64,000 nt of DNA from JBFJKD01 sp038106145 (GTDB lineage Bacteria; Pseudomonadota; Gammaproteobacteria; Pseudomonadales; Porticoccaceae): NCBI GenBank assembly GCA_038106145.1, contig JAYODD010000002.1:1-64000 (forward strand), written 5' to 3'. Shown one piece after another: positions 24,665 through 33,271 of the stretch. The translations under genes and the position numbers were made by a program. The number at the start of each line of letters is the position of its first letter. Within the stretch, counting starts at the first letter, position 1. A model generated the notes under the pieces. The model was not told the DNA's origin, made no database searches, and saw only the letters and a list, made by a program, of their open reading frames with translations.

Positions 24665-25258
24665 TCAGTCAGCGGATTTATTTTCCTTGACCCACTTCCA
24701 CCCGGTGATCATCGGCGTGGTCAGGTTTTCTTTCTTCCACAGCCAGTAAAAAAGTATAGCGCTAAGGTGCAGGCCCACCAGCACCAAGAGAATTTTTGCA
24801 TTCAGGCGATGCCAGCCAGTTACCTGGTTGACCATCTCTTCGGACAGGTGTTTTGCCAGAGGGGCCGATTCAAAATAATCGTCCGACTCTATAAACAGGC
24901 CGCTAACAGCCTGAAAAGCAATGCTTGCCAACAGGATAATCGCCGAGAGCGAGCCTAAGGGATTGTGCCCAGGGCTGCCGCTGGGGCTGCGGACGCCGAG
25001 GGTTTTCAGGTATTGCCGGATTGTCGCGGGTGAGTGCAGGAGGCTGCGAAATCGAATGGGCGCAGGGCCCACGAATCCCCAAAGCAGGCGAAACAGCACC
25101 AGGCCCAGCACTCCATAACCCAGGTAGAAATGCCAATCCACCGTAGCGAAGGTCATGTTTTCGCCGTACCACCACGCGGCTGAGACACTGATTACCAACA
25201 GCCAGTGCCACAGCCGAGAGATCGGGTCCCAGATTTTTTCCCGTTTAAAGCCTTTCAA
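24665..25258 (-). CDS. Cytochrome b561 family protein
   Basis: A 197-residue inner-membrane di-haem cytochrome b. Four main hydrophobic helices are visible. Candidate haem-ligand histidines lie in RLWHW near the N-terminus, DWHFYLGYG, TGWHRLN and VGLHLSAI. The family passes electrons from quinol or a flavoprotein to a periplasmic acceptor. The cytochrome c' gene lies immediately upstream on the same strand with an 11-base gap, so the two are very likely one operon and partners. Confidence 0.85.
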   Translation of the reverse strand: MKGFKREKIWDPISRLWHWLLVISVSAAWWYGENMTFATVDWHFYLGYGVLGLVLFRLLWGFVGPAPIRFRSLLHSPATIRQYLKTLGVRSPSGSPGHNPLGSLSAIILLASIAFQAVSGLFIESDDYFESAPLAKHLSEEMVNQVTGWHRLNAKILLVLVGLHLSAILFYWLWKKENLTTPMITGWKWVKENKSAD

Positions 25259-25269
25259 GGGAACTGGAA

Positions 25270-25737
25270 TTAATGCTCTTTCGCGTACTCGTCATGGCAG
25301 CCCTTACAGGAATCCCCCACGGCACCAATTTTTGAACGCAGGGCTTCGAGACCCTCACCGGCTACGGCATCCAGTTCGATTACTGCCTTGTCGTGTTTCT
25401 CGGCATACTTTCCAATTTCCGGATAGGTGGTCCAGATTTCAGGCAAAGCCTTGCTATTTCCCGGATAGCTGTTGCTGTCCGTCCCCGGTGGCCAGAATCG
25501 ACTGGTATCGAGATCGAGCAGGAATTTCAGATTGGCGGCAAGTTGAGCCGCAAGTTGAGCATCGTAGGGCATGTCTCCTTTTGCCATGGCAATCAGCGGG
25601 CCGAGATTGTGGGCCCGGATGTTCATCTCACCCTGACGCGCTTTAATGGTGGTGATATTGGGGTCCTGTTCGGCAAAAGTCGGCATTAGCACAGAAAATC
25701 CGATAACAGCCAAAAAAAATCGCGACGCAGTTTTCAT
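25270..25737 (-). CDS. Cytochrome c' (class II c-type cytochrome)
   Basis: A 155-residue exported protein. A signal peptide (MKTASRFFLAVIGFSVLMP, cleaved after TFA) is followed by a four-helix domain with the haem motif CKGCH close to the C-terminus, the diagnostic position for class II cytochromes. Members act in the periplasm in electron transfer or in NO/CO binding. It precedes the cytochrome b561 gene, its probable redox partner. The second of two consecutive Met codons is taken as the start. Confidence 0.88.
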   Translation of the reverse strand: MKTASRFFLAVIGFSVLMPTFAEQDPNITTIKARQGEMNIRAHNLGPLIAMAKGDMPYDAQLAAQLAANLKFLLDLDTSRFWPPGTDSNSYPGNSKALPEIWTTYPEIGKYAEKHDKAVIELDAVAGEGLEALRSKIGAVGDSCKGCHDEYAKEH

Positions 25738-25908
25738 CAATCGTTCCTTTTGTTATGTTGAAACCGCCATAGCATAAACCCTGTGTTGCCGATACGCCAG
25801 AGTATTTGGGGTGGGAATATTTGAGCCAGAGTAAAAACTATCCATATAACACTGGCCCATTGCTTTTTCCCTTGCAATCAGCGTATTTTGGCGCGAATAA
25901 TTAAACAA

Positions 25909-25996
25909 TCAGGGAATGATATGTCGCATCCGCACATTTCTGCCCAAATGCGGGTGCATCATGCACACCTGCACGCATTCCGAACAGTTATATCGC
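25909..25996 (+). repeat. Long repeat, copy B (about 88 bp)
   Basis: This diverged copy of 21164-21249 lies in the 368-base gap between the cytochrome c' gene and the membrane protein gene at 26106. Most differences are transitions. Unlike copy A it is not bounded by recognisable integron core sites. A perfect inverted repeat, TTCCGAAC/GTTCGGAA, overlaps its right end. Confidence 0.7.
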
Positions 25997-26005
25997 GGTT
26001 CGGAA
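25978..26005. repeat. Perfect 8-bp inverted repeat
   Basis: TTCCGAAC (25978-25985) and GTTCGGAA (25998-26005) flank a 12-base spacer. It could be an operator-like dyad or the remains of a recombination hairpin. It lies about 100 bases before the start of the membrane protein gene. Confidence 0.5.
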
Positions 26006-26105
26006 ACACGCACATCATGATTTACCGGGCCGCACAAGAAGTTTAGTCTTAGTGAAAAGTAATGCGCAAGAGGAAAGCTTATACAGTCTCGCAGCAGGTG
26101 AACCT

Positions 26106-26498
26106 ATGAACAACTATGAGCTACTGTCGCTTTATTCGGAATACGGCCAACTGGTTGTGAATGTGGTTACTGTCTATATTTCGTTTCTTTTTGCTTACAT
26201 CGTTGCAAGCTACGCTGTCGCGGGCAAGCTCACTCGGCTGCAGTTTTCCATTATTACCTTTTTCTTTGCAGGCATTTCTCTTCACCTCGCGTCAGTGATT
26301 CGCGTACATGGCGAGCGGGTGGTCAGTCTGCAAATGGAGATCACGCGCCGCATAGAGGAAAGTGGATCGGAGATCGCGTTCATCAGCGCTTCAAAAATTC
26401 CGGCGTGGTTTCCCACGGGTTTGTTGATTTTTTATCTGGTCGCCAGCGCATTCGCTATCGCCTTTGCGGTCCATATACGCAAGACCAGTAACCGGTAG
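26106..26498 (+). CDS. Small membrane protein of unknown function
   Basis: About 130 residues with three hydrophobic segments (roughly residues 15-37, 47-66 and 102-122). A charged stretch, IRVHGERVVSLQMEITRRIEES, lies between the second and third. No family is recognised. The frame is open from 26052, but the ATG at 26106 has AGGTG just upstream and places the first helix sensibly. It stands alone within the mobile island. Confidence 0.6.
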   Translation: MNNYELLSLYSEYGQLVVNVVTVYISFLFAYIVASYAVAGKLTRLQFSIITFFFAGISLHLASVIRVHGERVVSLQMEITRRIEESGSEIAFISASKIPAWFPTGLLIFYLVASAFAIAFAVHIRKTSNR

Positions 26499-26562
26499 TG
26501 GCTGTTATCTCTTGCCCTTATCTCAGATACCTTTTTGCGCTTTTTTAACTGACCGCCGCCAG

Positions 26563-26626
26563 TTAAAGTTTAAGCGCCCGCACCGGGTCGGTGCCATCCC
26601 AGCCGCGTGCGGCGTCTTCAATCATC
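26563..26626 (-). pseudogene. 3' remnant of a second VOC-family gene
   Basis: Positions 26571-26626 match 29504-29559, the 3' end of the intact VOC gene, with three differences over 56 bases. Read on the minus strand they encode MIEDAARGWDGTDPVRALKL and a stop; the intact gene reads MIEDAACGWDGTDPVRVLTI. Upstream homology is lost at the GATATTTT-type repeat. An inverted repeat TTAACTG/CAGTTAA (26545-26566) overlaps the stop. The remaining non-coding sequence from 26640 to 26890 shows nothing else I can support. Confidence 0.75.
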
Positions 26627-26638
26627 TGAATATTTGGG

Positions 26639-26664
26639 GATATTTTGGGTTAGATGATAAACTG
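26639..26664 (+). repeat. GGGGTCAG-type interspersed repeat, copy 3 (diverged)
   Basis: GATATTTTGGGTTAGATGATAAACTGTTAT-type sequence that aligns with copy 1 and with the bases after it. It marks the edge of the VOC gene remnant, just as copy 1 marks the edge of the broken IS3 gene. Confidence 0.5.
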
Positions 26665-26890
26665 TTATTACGCTGCCACCCAAATGCACAATTAGTGTTC
26701 CAGTTTTATGAATACGGCAATAACTGAAACAGTGTCGATTCTGAGGTTAACGGTTGGCGGGTAGATAACGCGTTCAGTATAATGATTTTTACAAAATATA
26801 AAAGCCGAAAGGAGTTTTCCTACGCACGTTTATAAGATTCCTGGCGGTGTTCGTAGATAACAATGTTCTGCACACAAATTGATAATACGT

Positions 26891-28678
26891 CTATTGCACA
26901 TTTAAATATTTTATATTGATTTTGTCTTCTGACCGGGATTGCCGTTTTTCCGTTTTAAATTTGTACATGCGTTTATCGGCACTTGCGATCATTTCATCAA
27001 GTGAATTAAACTCGCTTGCGTATGCTACGCCATAACTAATACCCGCTTCTTTAAAACCATTGTTGCGGATATTTGTTTCCAGGCTCGCAAGGGTATTTCG
27101 AAGAAATTTTTCGTTTGATTTATTCGTGAGGATAGTGAATTCATCTCCGCCGATGCGATAAGTTTTATTTTCTTCGTTTTCCAGGTCCGCTAAACCTTTA
27201 GCAAAAGAGCAAAGCAAATTATCACCACTTGCATGACCATACTGATCATTGATAGATTTGAGGCCATCCAGGTCAATCATGAACAAGGCTGCTTGATTAG
27301 AGCAGTCGTTGTTGCGAATCAATTCGGCCTTTTTTTTGATATCTCGATCAAAAGCATATCGATTTTTTAGCTTTGTCAGGTTGTCGGTAGACGCTATTTC
27401 CAGGCTTTTATGCAAATTCCTAACCATATTATTATTTTCATCAGATAGTATATTAATTTTGTCGGCAAGCGCTAAGGCTAACAAAATGGCATCAAAAGTC
27501 CCGCCTAACAATGTGACAAGTTCGCTATTATCTAACAGGTCCGGTATGAGGCCGACATTGGCAGGAAGAATTAGCGTGGCTGGGGCTATTAGAGCGATAA
27601 AAGCCAGTACAAAGTAGCGTGCAGGGCGATAGCCCTTGCGTAGACAGGTAATACCTGAGGCCAAAGCAATAATTAGCCATATAGAAATAACGACTGTTGC
27701 AAGCATGTGTGCATAGGGCAGCGCGATAAAGCAGCTCGGTAATAATATAAGCGGTAATATAATATTAATACGGCTCAAACGTGATAGCTGTGGTGAATGT
27801 TTTTTCAATTGTAAAAAATGCAAATAAAACAAAGTGTTTAAAACGGGTAACAAAAAAAACGGTATATAGTGCAAGTTTAGAATATGCAGATCGAACATTT
27901 CCGACGGCAGGTGAAAAGTAAATGCCCATCCGATAAAGTAGATAAACAAGTACGCCGCTTAATAAAAATACGTTGGGTCTTTGATGGTTAAAAATATAAA
28001 GAGGTTGTATAGAGATAAAGTCAATAACGCGCCAAATGCGGCCAGAATCAATACATTTGTATAAAGAATTTCTTTCTGATACGCCGTCTTTTGAGCTATT
28101 TCGAATTTTGGTGGCGAGGCAAAATAAATACTTTCGAAGTGAATGAGCAGTTTTTTTTGTGCGTTATGCTCAATTGTTAAATCTTTACCGTATTGCAACA
28201 TGTAATCATGTTCTGATCGGTAGCCGGTTTGTATTACAAGTGGCGGGCTATTGCTATCGTCGTACACATAAATCGTGACATTCGCAATCAATGTGCCATT
28301 CGGGTAGACGACCCAATCAGTAATGTCAGAATGATTAACGACTTCTGCATATAGCCAATAGGCGCCACCAAATAAGTTTATCTTTTCGACGGACTCCTGG
28401 TTCCTGATCCAGGAGTCAATTTCACCTGCTGCTTGAGGTGGTTTGTCTGTTTTTGCGATATACAGATGTTGTTGACCGGCTAAGCTGATTGAGGCGTCTG
28501 TATCCAAAACTAGCGGGGCGGCGTTTGCCGTCTGAATGGCTCCAGCCAAAATAAGGATACCCAGCATACCAGGGTAAGCACAAATAAACCTGCTGCAAAA
28601 GCGCAGAATTAGCGACAACCGGCTAAAATTATCGAGATAGTAGCCGTGCAGCTTTGCTGTGAGTTGTCCGGTAATCAT
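26891..28678 (-). pseudogene. 7TMR-DISM/GGDEF diguanylate cyclase with in-frame stop
   Basis: One reading frame of about 595 codons, broken by a single TAA at 27959-27961. The N-terminal part has a signal-like segment and a 7TMR-DISM extracellular sensor domain (LYIAKTDKPPQAAGEI to HFESIYF). It then runs into the first of several membrane helices. The frame continues beyond the stop with the rest of the helices and a GGDEF domain (YRIGGDEFTIL). Such proteins make cyclic di-GMP in response to a periplasmic signal. The sequence on both sides is undamaged, so the mutation is recent or is a sequencing error. A shortened product starting at an internal TTG at 27949 is possible. Confidence 0.8.
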
Positions 28679-29000
28679 TCGGCCATTGCTCGCCCGGCTA
28701 ATTATTGTTGCATTTTAAAGCAACAGGGTGCGACGGTGTACTGGAGGGGCGGAGGTCACGANNNNNNNNNNCAACAGCGTCGGGCCATATGTGGCGCACG
28801 GTTCACCATCTTTTAAGTAAGCTCAAATCGACAGGCCGCAGTCTAATTGAACACCCCTAAAAATCCTTAGTGGGGCGGCTGTAGAACAGATGTACGGCCT
28901 AATAAGCTGCATGAATGGCAGGCCCAGTGTATAGTCAAGGTGCTGCTGCTTATTTCTGTTCGGGTGGCGAGCCAATCTATACCGAAATAAGGAAATAATC

Positions 29001-29345
29001 ACGCCCAAACAGTTATTCATGGTCCTGCTGTTTGTGTCGTCGTCCACCACCAGGGTGTAAACACGATGCGGAAGCGATTGAATCGGACCCATTGGTTGCA
29101 GGGATATTAACGGCAGAACGATACGCGGGCATCGACACTCCTTCGGTAATGAAACGTGGCGCGACAACTAAGGCAACACGGTGCGTGGTCATACGGATTC
29201 TTTTGGGAACAGCACCTATAGAGATAACAGCGGCAACACAATTCGCGGCCACACCGATTCTTTCAGCAATAGCACCTACCGTGACAACAATGGCAACACC
29301 GTTCGGTGCCATGCGGACAGATTCGGCAACCTTACTTGCCGTTAG
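29001..29345 (+). pseudogene. Degenerate gene for a secreted 22-residue-repeat protein
   Basis: The last three 66-base units encode variants of GNTIRGHTDSFGNSTYRDNN and end with GNLTCR and a stop at 29343-29345. An earlier unit reads GRTIRGHRHSFGNETWRDN and then TAA. Before them, AAGGAAATAATC precedes an ACG codon in the place of a start, followed by PKQLFMVLLFVSSSTT, which looks like a signal peptide. The frame is then lost. Start loss, frame breaks and a stop all point to decay. The family and role of the original small exported protein are unknown. Confidence 0.65.
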
Positions 29346-29495
29346 CGTCCAGTAAGGTTGTGCTGGATACCCCTGCCTTTGCTTCCTGTGGCGCTTGTTC
29401 CGGTATACTGTTCGTTATCGCTGTACCAAGTGCCGTCGCCGAATCCTGCACAACTCAAACAGTTGTAACACCGTTTTTCTCTCTCGCGCAGTAAA

Positions 29496-30020
29496 CTAAA
29501 TAGTAAGCACCCGCACCGGGTCGGTGCCGTCCCAGCCGCATGCGGCGTCTTCAATCATCAAAAACAACTCTTTAAACACAGGGTGGTTGTCCCATAACTC
29601 CACGTAGTGACCGAGGGTTTCGAGGGTGTCGAAATACACCAATGGCGCGTCGCCGACAGTACAGGTAAAGGCTTCGCGGTGGCCAAGGGCGCGATAGTGG
29701 GCGGTGGTGGCGGCGTAATCGTCCGGCATCAGGCCGATGTGGTGCACACCGATACGCCCGGCCCGCAAAAAGTCCCGGTACACGGATGGTGTGTGGTTGT
29801 GCTGGTAGATGAGTTCAATTTGCAGATTGCCGCTGTTGCCCAGGGCGATGGTTACATCCGCGTCTGCTTCGGTGCCGTAGTAGTGCTGGTTTTCCAGGGG
29901 GCAGTGCTCGAGCAAGAAAAACGGGCCGGCCTTGAGGGCTTGGGTCCAGTAATTGAGGGATGCTTCCATGTCGGTGACGACGTAGGCGAGTTGGCGTACG
30001 GTTCCCAGGGGTTGGGTCAT
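29496..30020 (-). CDS. VOC (glyoxalase/dioxygenase fold) family protein
   Basis: A 174-residue protein with two beta-alpha-beta-beta-beta modules. Likely metal-ligand positions are in VRQLAYVV (where a His is replaced by Gln), NLQIELI, VHHIGLM and HYVELWD. It belongs to the vicinal oxygen chelate superfamily and is closest in size to glyoxalase-like proteins. It is too short for a two-domain type I extradiol dioxygenase, and its substrate is unknown. A remnant of a close paralogue lies 3 kb away at 26563-26626. It is downstream of the aldehyde dehydrogenase gene on the same strand, beyond a terminator. Confidence 0.72.
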   Translation of the reverse strand: MTQPLGTVRQLAYVVTDMEASLNYWTQALKAGPFFLLEHCPLENQHYYGTEADADVTIALGNSGNLQIELIYQHNHTPSVYRDFLRAGRIGVHHIGLMPDDYAATTAHYRALGHREAFTCTVGDAPLVYFDTLETLGHYVELWDNHPVFKELFLMIEDAACGWDGTDPVRVLTI

Positions 30021-30123
30021 GGCTGTCTCCCAGAAGTTGGTTATCGGGCGGTTAACGTATCACTTATTTTTTCTCACTATTCTATTTTTACGGACTATTT
30101 GTTGAACAAAAAATTGTCGTAAA

Positions 30124-30149
30124 AAAAGGAGCGCCGGGGCGCTCCTTTT
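30124..30149 (-). terminator. Rho-independent terminator of the aldehyde dehydrogenase gene
   Basis: GGAGCGCC and GGCGCTCC pair around a 2-base loop, flanked by an A tract on the left and a T tract on the right. On the minus strand it lies just after the aldehyde dehydrogenase stop and ends in seven Ts. Confidence 0.88.
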
Positions 30150-30171
30150 ATCGCTGACTCGTGGCGACCAC

Positions 30172-31692
30172 CTACTGGTCGAACACACCCATCTTGCCTT
30201 CCTGCAAGTTGATGACAACGGATTTGGTGATGGTGTAGTGCTCCAGTAGTTCGTGACAGAACTCCCGGCCGTAGCCGCTTTGTTTGTAGCCGCCGAGGGG
30301 CATGCCGGGAATCAGGTTGTAGTAGCGGTTGACCCACACGGTGCCGGTTTGCATGGCCTTGGAGATGCGGTGGGCGCTGGCCAGATCCCGCGTCCATACG
30401 CCGCCCGCGAGGCCGTACACTGAATCGTTGGCCTGGCGCAGCATGGTTTGTTCATCGTTCCAGGTGATGGCGACGGTAACCGGGCCAAAAATTTCCTCCT
30501 GGGCGATGCGCATGTCGTTGCGCACATTGCTGAAGATGGTGGGCTGAATAAAGTTGCCGGCATCCAGAATGCCGCCGGTGGCGCGCTTGCCGCCGGTGAC
30601 TACGGTTGCACCCTCTTGGGGGCCGAGTGCGAGGTAGCCACTTACTTTATCCCGCTGCATCACGGACGCCTGGGGGCCGAGTTGGGTGGTGGGATCGGTG
30701 GGGTCGCCAATGCGGATTTTTTCCAGACCATTTTTGAATTTTTCGAGGAATTCTTCCTGGATGGATTCGTGCAGAAACAGCCGCGAACCGGCGAGGCACA
30801 CTTCGCCCTTGTTAAACACGGTGGTCATAATGGCGCTTTCGACGGCGGCGTCGATATCCGCATCCGCGCACACGATGTTGGCGGATTTGCCGCCCAGTTC
30901 CAGGGTTTGCGGAATGATGTTGGTGGCGGCATATTGAATAATGCGCTGCGCCGTTGGACGCGATCCGGTGAACGCCACTTTGCGCACGTCGGGATGGGTG
31001 ACCAGGGTCTCGCCGATGTTCTGGCCGTACCCAGTGACCACGTTGACCACGCCGGGGGGAATGATGTCCTTCATTTCGTCGAAAAATTCGAGAATGCCGA
31101 GGCACACGGTTTCCGCCGGTTTGAGCACCACGGTACAGCCAGCGGCGATGGCGGGCGCTATTTTACAGGCCATCATCAGCAGGGGCACGTTCCAGGGAAT
31201 GATCTGGGCGACCACGCCGATGGGCTCGCGGTGGACGATGCCGAGGGCTTCCGGGGTATCGAACGATTTGCCGTGCAGAGTGTAGGCCGCGCCGGCGAAC
31301 AGATTAAATTGTTCGATGGCGTGGGGTAGATCGAAATACATGGATTCGGTGATGGGTTTGCCGTTGTTGAGGGTTTCCAGCAGGGCAAAATCCCCGGCGC
31401 GCTTCTGCAGGCGCTGCGCGATTTCTACCAGAACGGCTTGCCGCTGGCTGGGGCTGCTATTGGCCCAGGCAGGCAGGGCGGCCGAAGCGGCGGCCACGGC
31501 GGCGTTGGTGTCCTCGGCGTTACCGGAGGCAATCCTGGCCAGGACCGCACCGGTGGCCGGGTTGAACAGGTCGATGGTTTCGCCACTGCTGCCACCTACC
31601 CAGTTGCCGTTAATGAAATGACCGTACTCGTTTTTGTAGAGCGGCGAGCCGTCCGCCGCGGTGGGCGCGCCACCCGCTACTTGGTCTAACAT
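30172..31692 (-). CDS. NAD-dependent aldehyde dehydrogenase (AldB/ExaC-like)
   Basis: A 506-residue aldehyde dehydrogenase. The catalytic Cys299 is in NKGEVCLAGSR, the general base Glu265 in LELGGKS, and FTGSRPTAQ is the cofactor loop. The length, the GEVC form and the C-terminal YTITKSVVINL fit the AldB/ExaC group. It may oxidise an aromatic aldehyde released by one of the hydratase-aldolases. GGAGGAA lies upstream of the ATG. It reads away from the epoxide hydrolase-like gene at 31843, so the 150-base gap between them must carry promoters for both. Confidence 0.85.
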   Translation of the reverse strand: MLDQVAGGAPTAADGSPLYKNEYGHFINGNWVGGSSGETIDLFNPATGAVLARIASGNAEDTNAAVAAASAALPAWANSSPSQRQAVLVEIAQRLQKRAGDFALLETLNNGKPITESMYFDLPHAIEQFNLFAGAAYTLHGKSFDTPEALGIVHREPIGVVAQIIPWNVPLLMMACKIAPAIAAGCTVVLKPAETVCLGILEFFDEMKDIIPPGVVNVVTGYGQNIGETLVTHPDVRKVAFTGSRPTAQRIIQYAATNIIPQTLELGGKSANIVCADADIDAAVESAIMTTVFNKGEVCLAGSRLFLHESIQEEFLEKFKNGLEKIRIGDPTDPTTQLGPQASVMQRDKVSGYLALGPQEGATVVTGGKRATGGILDAGNFIQPTIFSNVRNDMRIAQEEIFGPVTVAITWNDEQTMLRQANDSVYGLAGGVWTRDLASAHRISKAMQTGTVWVNRYYNLIPGMPLGGYKQSGYGREFCHELLEHYTITKSVVINLQEGKMGVFDQ

Positions 31693-31842
31693 GCTGTATT
31701 CCTCCTGTAAAACCTGCGCACTGGTACCGTTTACCAGTTGTTTGCTGGTGGTTTGGTAGTTACTATTGATGGGTTTATTATCTAATTCGTCAACTAATGT
31801 AAGCCAAAGTGGTCATGACCGCAATTATACCGGGGGGTAACC

Positions 31843-32235
31843 ATGTCTGATGCGCAGCGCGAGACAGTGGTCAGGGACTTTTGTAGCGCCTGGGAACGGC
31901 TCGATGTCGATGCCATTCTGAAGCATATGAGTAGCGATGCGGTGTACCACAATATACCGCTGCAACCGCTGGTGGGCCAACAGGCGATTCGCAGCTTTCT
32001 GGAAGGGTTTTTCTCCCTGGCGACCAGTTGCCGCTTTGAGGTGCTGACTGTGGTGACCGACGGCGATCGCGTGGTCACTGAACGACTGGATAGTTTCGGC
32101 TTCCCCGACAAAAACCTCGAGCAATTGCCCGTGCTGGGAATTTTTGAGTTCGATGCCGCCGGCAAGATATGTCACTGGCGGGAGTACTTCGACCTGCAAA
32201 CCTGGATCGACAAAGGTGGCCCCGCCATCGCCTGA
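31843..32235 (+). CDS. Limonene-1,2-epoxide hydrolase/SnoaL-like protein
   Basis: A 130-residue protein with the cone-shaped SnoaL/NTF2 fold pattern. The sequence TERLDSFGF and the C-terminal GKICHWREYFDLQTW resemble limonene-1,2-epoxide hydrolase, including the Arg and Asp of the active site. Where that enzyme has the sequence WRDYFD, this one has WREYFD, so catalysis is uncertain. It is the first gene of a run that continues through the PdxA homologue and the oxygenase genes, so it may handle an arene oxide or a similar intermediate. Confidence 0.65.
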   Translation: MSDAQRETVVRDFCSAWERLDVDAILKHMSSDAVYHNIPLQPLVGQQAIRSFLEGFFSLATSCRFEVLTVVTDGDRVVTERLDSFGFPDKNLEQLPVLGIFEFDAAGKICHWREYFDLQTWIDKGGPAIA

Positions 32236-32270
32236 CTGCATTATTTAACTTAATTTAATGGAAATGTACC

Positions 32271-33266
32271 ATGACTGATTCGCGACCCCTTATCGCCACC
32301 ATGATCGGCGATCCCTGCGGCATCGGCCCGGAAGTGATTGCCAAGGCCTGGGCCTCGGGGGGACCGCACCGTTATTCCCGCCCGGTACTGATCGGCTCCG
32401 CGCCCGTGATGGAACAGGCCGTCAAATTCGCCGGGCTCGATCTGCCGGTGCGCACCATCGATTCCGTCGATCAGATCAGCGATTCGCCGGAGGTGATCGA
32501 GATCATTGACTCGGGCAAGCTTGACATCAACGATGTAACGTTGGGGGTGGACAGCGCGATCTGCGGCAAGGTCTGCGCCGAGTGGTTGAGCGAGGCGGAC
32601 AAACTGGCGCGCTCCGGTGCGGTGGCGGGAACCATTATGGGACCCATCAGTTCGGTGGCCATGAAAATGGCCGGTGTGCTGGATCAGGTGATCAATATTC
32701 AGCCCGGCATCAGTTATTTGTTCCTGGTGAGCGGGCCGCTGCGGGTGATGCACCTGACGGATCATATTCCCCTGCGCCAGGTGTGCGACCTGATCAAGAG
32801 CGATCTGGTGTTCAGCGCCTTGCAAACCATGGATGCGCGGCTGCGGGAGTGGGGGCTGAAAAATCCGCGCATCGGTGTCTCCGGCTTTAACGCCCACGCC
32901 TTTGGGGAGGAAGATGAACGGGAAATCGCGCCGGGTGTCGAACTTGCCAAGGAGGCGGGGATTAATGTCACCGGGCCCATTGCGCCGGATTCGATTTTTC
33001 GCCACTGCATCGAGGATAAATACGATGCGGTGTTGGCCATGTTCCACGACCAGGGACATATCGCCATCAAAACCTGGGGTTTCGTGGGCAACTGTGCGTT
33101 GATTATTGGACCGCCGTATTTACATATGTCGGTGGCTCACGGCACGGCGTTTGATATTGTCGGCAAGGGTATTGCCAGTCACGAAATGATGCAGTCCGCG
33201 ATGATGCTGACCGGCAGTCTGGCCGCGGGGAAAGGCTTTATCGATATGGAAAAATCTGCGGGGTAA
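32271..33266 (+). CDS. PdxA-family dihydrodiol dehydrogenase (TphB-like)
   Basis: A 331-residue homologue of 4-hydroxythreonine-4-phosphate dehydrogenase. The opening ATMIGDPCGIGPEV and the metal-site region AMFHDQGHIAIK are present. Divergent PdxA homologues in catabolic operons oxidise and decarboxylate cis-diols of carboxylated rings; TphB acts this way on terephthalate dihydrodiol. Here it is five bases ahead of a TphA2/NagG-like oxygenase alpha subunit, which strongly supports that role rather than vitamin B6 synthesis. The actual phthalate or benzoate isomer is not determined. Confidence 0.8.
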   Translation: MTDSRPLIATMIGDPCGIGPEVIAKAWASGGPHRYSRPVLIGSAPVMEQAVKFAGLDLPVRTIDSVDQISDSPEVIEIIDSGKLDINDVTLGVDSAICGKVCAEWLSEADKLARSGAVAGTIMGPISSVAMKMAGVLDQVINIQPGISYLFLVSGPLRVMHLTDHIPLRQVCDLIKSDLVFSALQTMDARLREWGLKNPRIGVSGFNAHAFGEEDEREIAPGVELAKEAGINVTGPIAPDSIFRHCIEDKYDAVLAMFHDQGHIAIKTWGFVGNCALIIGPPYLHMSVAHGTAFDIVGKGIASHEMMQSAMMLTGSLAAGKGFIDMEKSAG

Positions 33267-33271
33267 CAGAT

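Noticed and set aside
29013..29312. 99-codon minus-strand frame over the repeat region
   Set aside because: Its regular Ala/Val/Ile pattern is the antisense reflection of the 66-base repeats; the plus-strand reading explains the sequence better.
29496..30020. The VOC protein as the missing ring-cleavage dioxygenase
   Set aside because: At 174 residues it is too short for a two-domain type I enzyme, and the first metal-ligand position appears to be Gln.
30448..31329. 293-codon plus-strand frame within the aldehyde dehydrogenase gene
   Set aside because: The minus strand encodes a full aldehyde dehydrogenase with catalytic Cys and Glu; the plus frame is Gly/His-rich noise.
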